A stretch of DNA of 5,117 bases from Timburyella sp030842085. Lineage in GTDB: Bacteria > Bacillota > Clostridia > Oscillospirales > Acutalibacteraceae. A model generated the notes under the pieces. That model was given only the letters and a program-made list of their open reading frames with translations, ran no database searches and was not told where the DNA came from. The first letter of the stretch is position 1; each line of letters opens with the position of its first letter. Location of the stretch: NCBI GenBank assembly GCA_030842085.1, contig JAUUSE010000082.1, positions 1 to 5,117 of the forward strand, given 5' to 3'. Positions 4,709 to 5,117 of the stretch are shown here, one piece after another. The position numbers and the translations under genes are program-made.

Positions 4709-5117
4709 TTAGTCAGCTACAGTGAGCTGCAAAACACTTCTGCCTTTGCTCCACAGTCTGAAGTACATGTCCCGGCATTTTTTATATTTTTTAAAGCACT
4801 TTTGCGCCTCCGCCTCGTTGCAGTATACTTTCCAGCATCCGCAGCATTTGCAGTTTCTGCCGCCGTTTACTATAAAGCCTATAACATCGCCTAATGGATA
4901 GCCCAAAAAAATTCCAATTTCATGGGGAAAGCCATCGCTTTTCAGGAGACGCTTTTTTAAATCCGATATAGCTATTTCAGCTTCGCAGCTGAAATAACCG
5001 CAGCTTTTTAAAAAGCGGGCAGTACCTGGCTTTTTTAAATCGGCCTGCAGGCTTGACATCCTACATACGTAAATTAGGGCGGAGTAATTGCATTTCTTCA
5101 AAAGAATCAAAGCTATG
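4709..5117 (-). CDS. DUF3793-family cysteine-rich protein (5' truncated by window edge)
   Basis: I recognise the pattern of the DUF3793 family, found in Clostridia; its biochemical function is unknown. About 136 C-terminal residues are visible. The frame continues past TTG 5110 to the window edge (ALILLKKCNYSALIYVCR), where family members have a similar strand. About 60 N-terminal residues are therefore probably outside, and 5110 is not the true start. The conserved core is FPHEIGIFLGYPLGDVIGFI, followed by the cysteine cluster NCKCCGCWKVYCN (CxCCxC), then a helix with KCFKKYKKC and the tail LWSKG. Eleven Cys are present in this part. No membrane segment or signal is seen. The cluster could bind metal, hold an Fe-S centre or act in thiol chemistry; nothing in the sequence decides this. 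It is followed after 37 bases by flavodoxin on the same strand. Confidence 0.82.
   Translation of the reverse strand, partial: IALILLKKCNYSALIYVCRMSSLQADLKKPGTARFLKSCGYFSCEAEIAISDLKKRLLKSDGFPHEIGIFLGYPLGDVIGFIVNGGRNCKCCGCWKVYCNEAEAQKCFKKYKKCRDMYFRLWSKGRSVLQLTVAD

Overview
The window looks like chromosomal DNA from an anaerobic, AT-rich Firmicute, probably class Clostridia. Three things point there: a short-chain flavodoxin very close in sequence to the Clostridium beijerinckii type, a DUF3793-type cysteine-rich protein, and a CIRCE heat-shock operator with consensus -35/-10 hexamers and purine-rich Shine-Dalgarno sites. No mobile element, CRISPR array, tRNA or rRNA was seen.

Left part (1-1670, + strand): the C-terminal end of an FtsX-type ABC transporter permease, cut by the left edge. 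It is followed after 59 bases by a small cytoplasmic SGNH/GDSL hydrolase that most likely starts at a TTG codon, and then by an intrinsic terminator. The two genes may be co-transcribed.

Middle part (1671-2638, + strand): an AT-rich regulatory stretch leads to a monocistronic small heat-shock protein gene (Hsp20/alpha-crystallin). Its promoter (TTGACA-16-TATAAT) overlaps a nearly perfect CIRCE element, the HrcA operator. Its leader of about 130 nt can fold so that the ribosome binding site is buried. Together these suggest control at both transcription and translation. A strong terminator follows the stop codon.

Gap (2639-3312): about 670 bases between converging genes with no credible CDS. 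It holds several inverted repeats and short open frames that could be a structured RNA or the debris of a decayed gene.

Right part (3313-5117, - strand, in transcription order right to left): a DUF3793 protein (N-terminus beyond the window), a clostridial flavodoxin 37 bases downstream, and a ZIP-family divalent metal transporter. The ZIP gene appears to have its own promoter, whose -10 box lies inside a perfect 7-1-7 palindrome close to the PerR box of the Fur family. The set suggests a metal/redox locus: a flavin electron carrier, a cysteine-rich partner of unknown function and a metal permease under a peroxide- or metal-responsive repressor. That functional link is inference.

The most interesting signals are the hsp20 leader (candidate RNA thermometer below a CIRCE promoter), the Fur-family-like operator on the ZIP promoter, and the unexplained convergent intergenic region.
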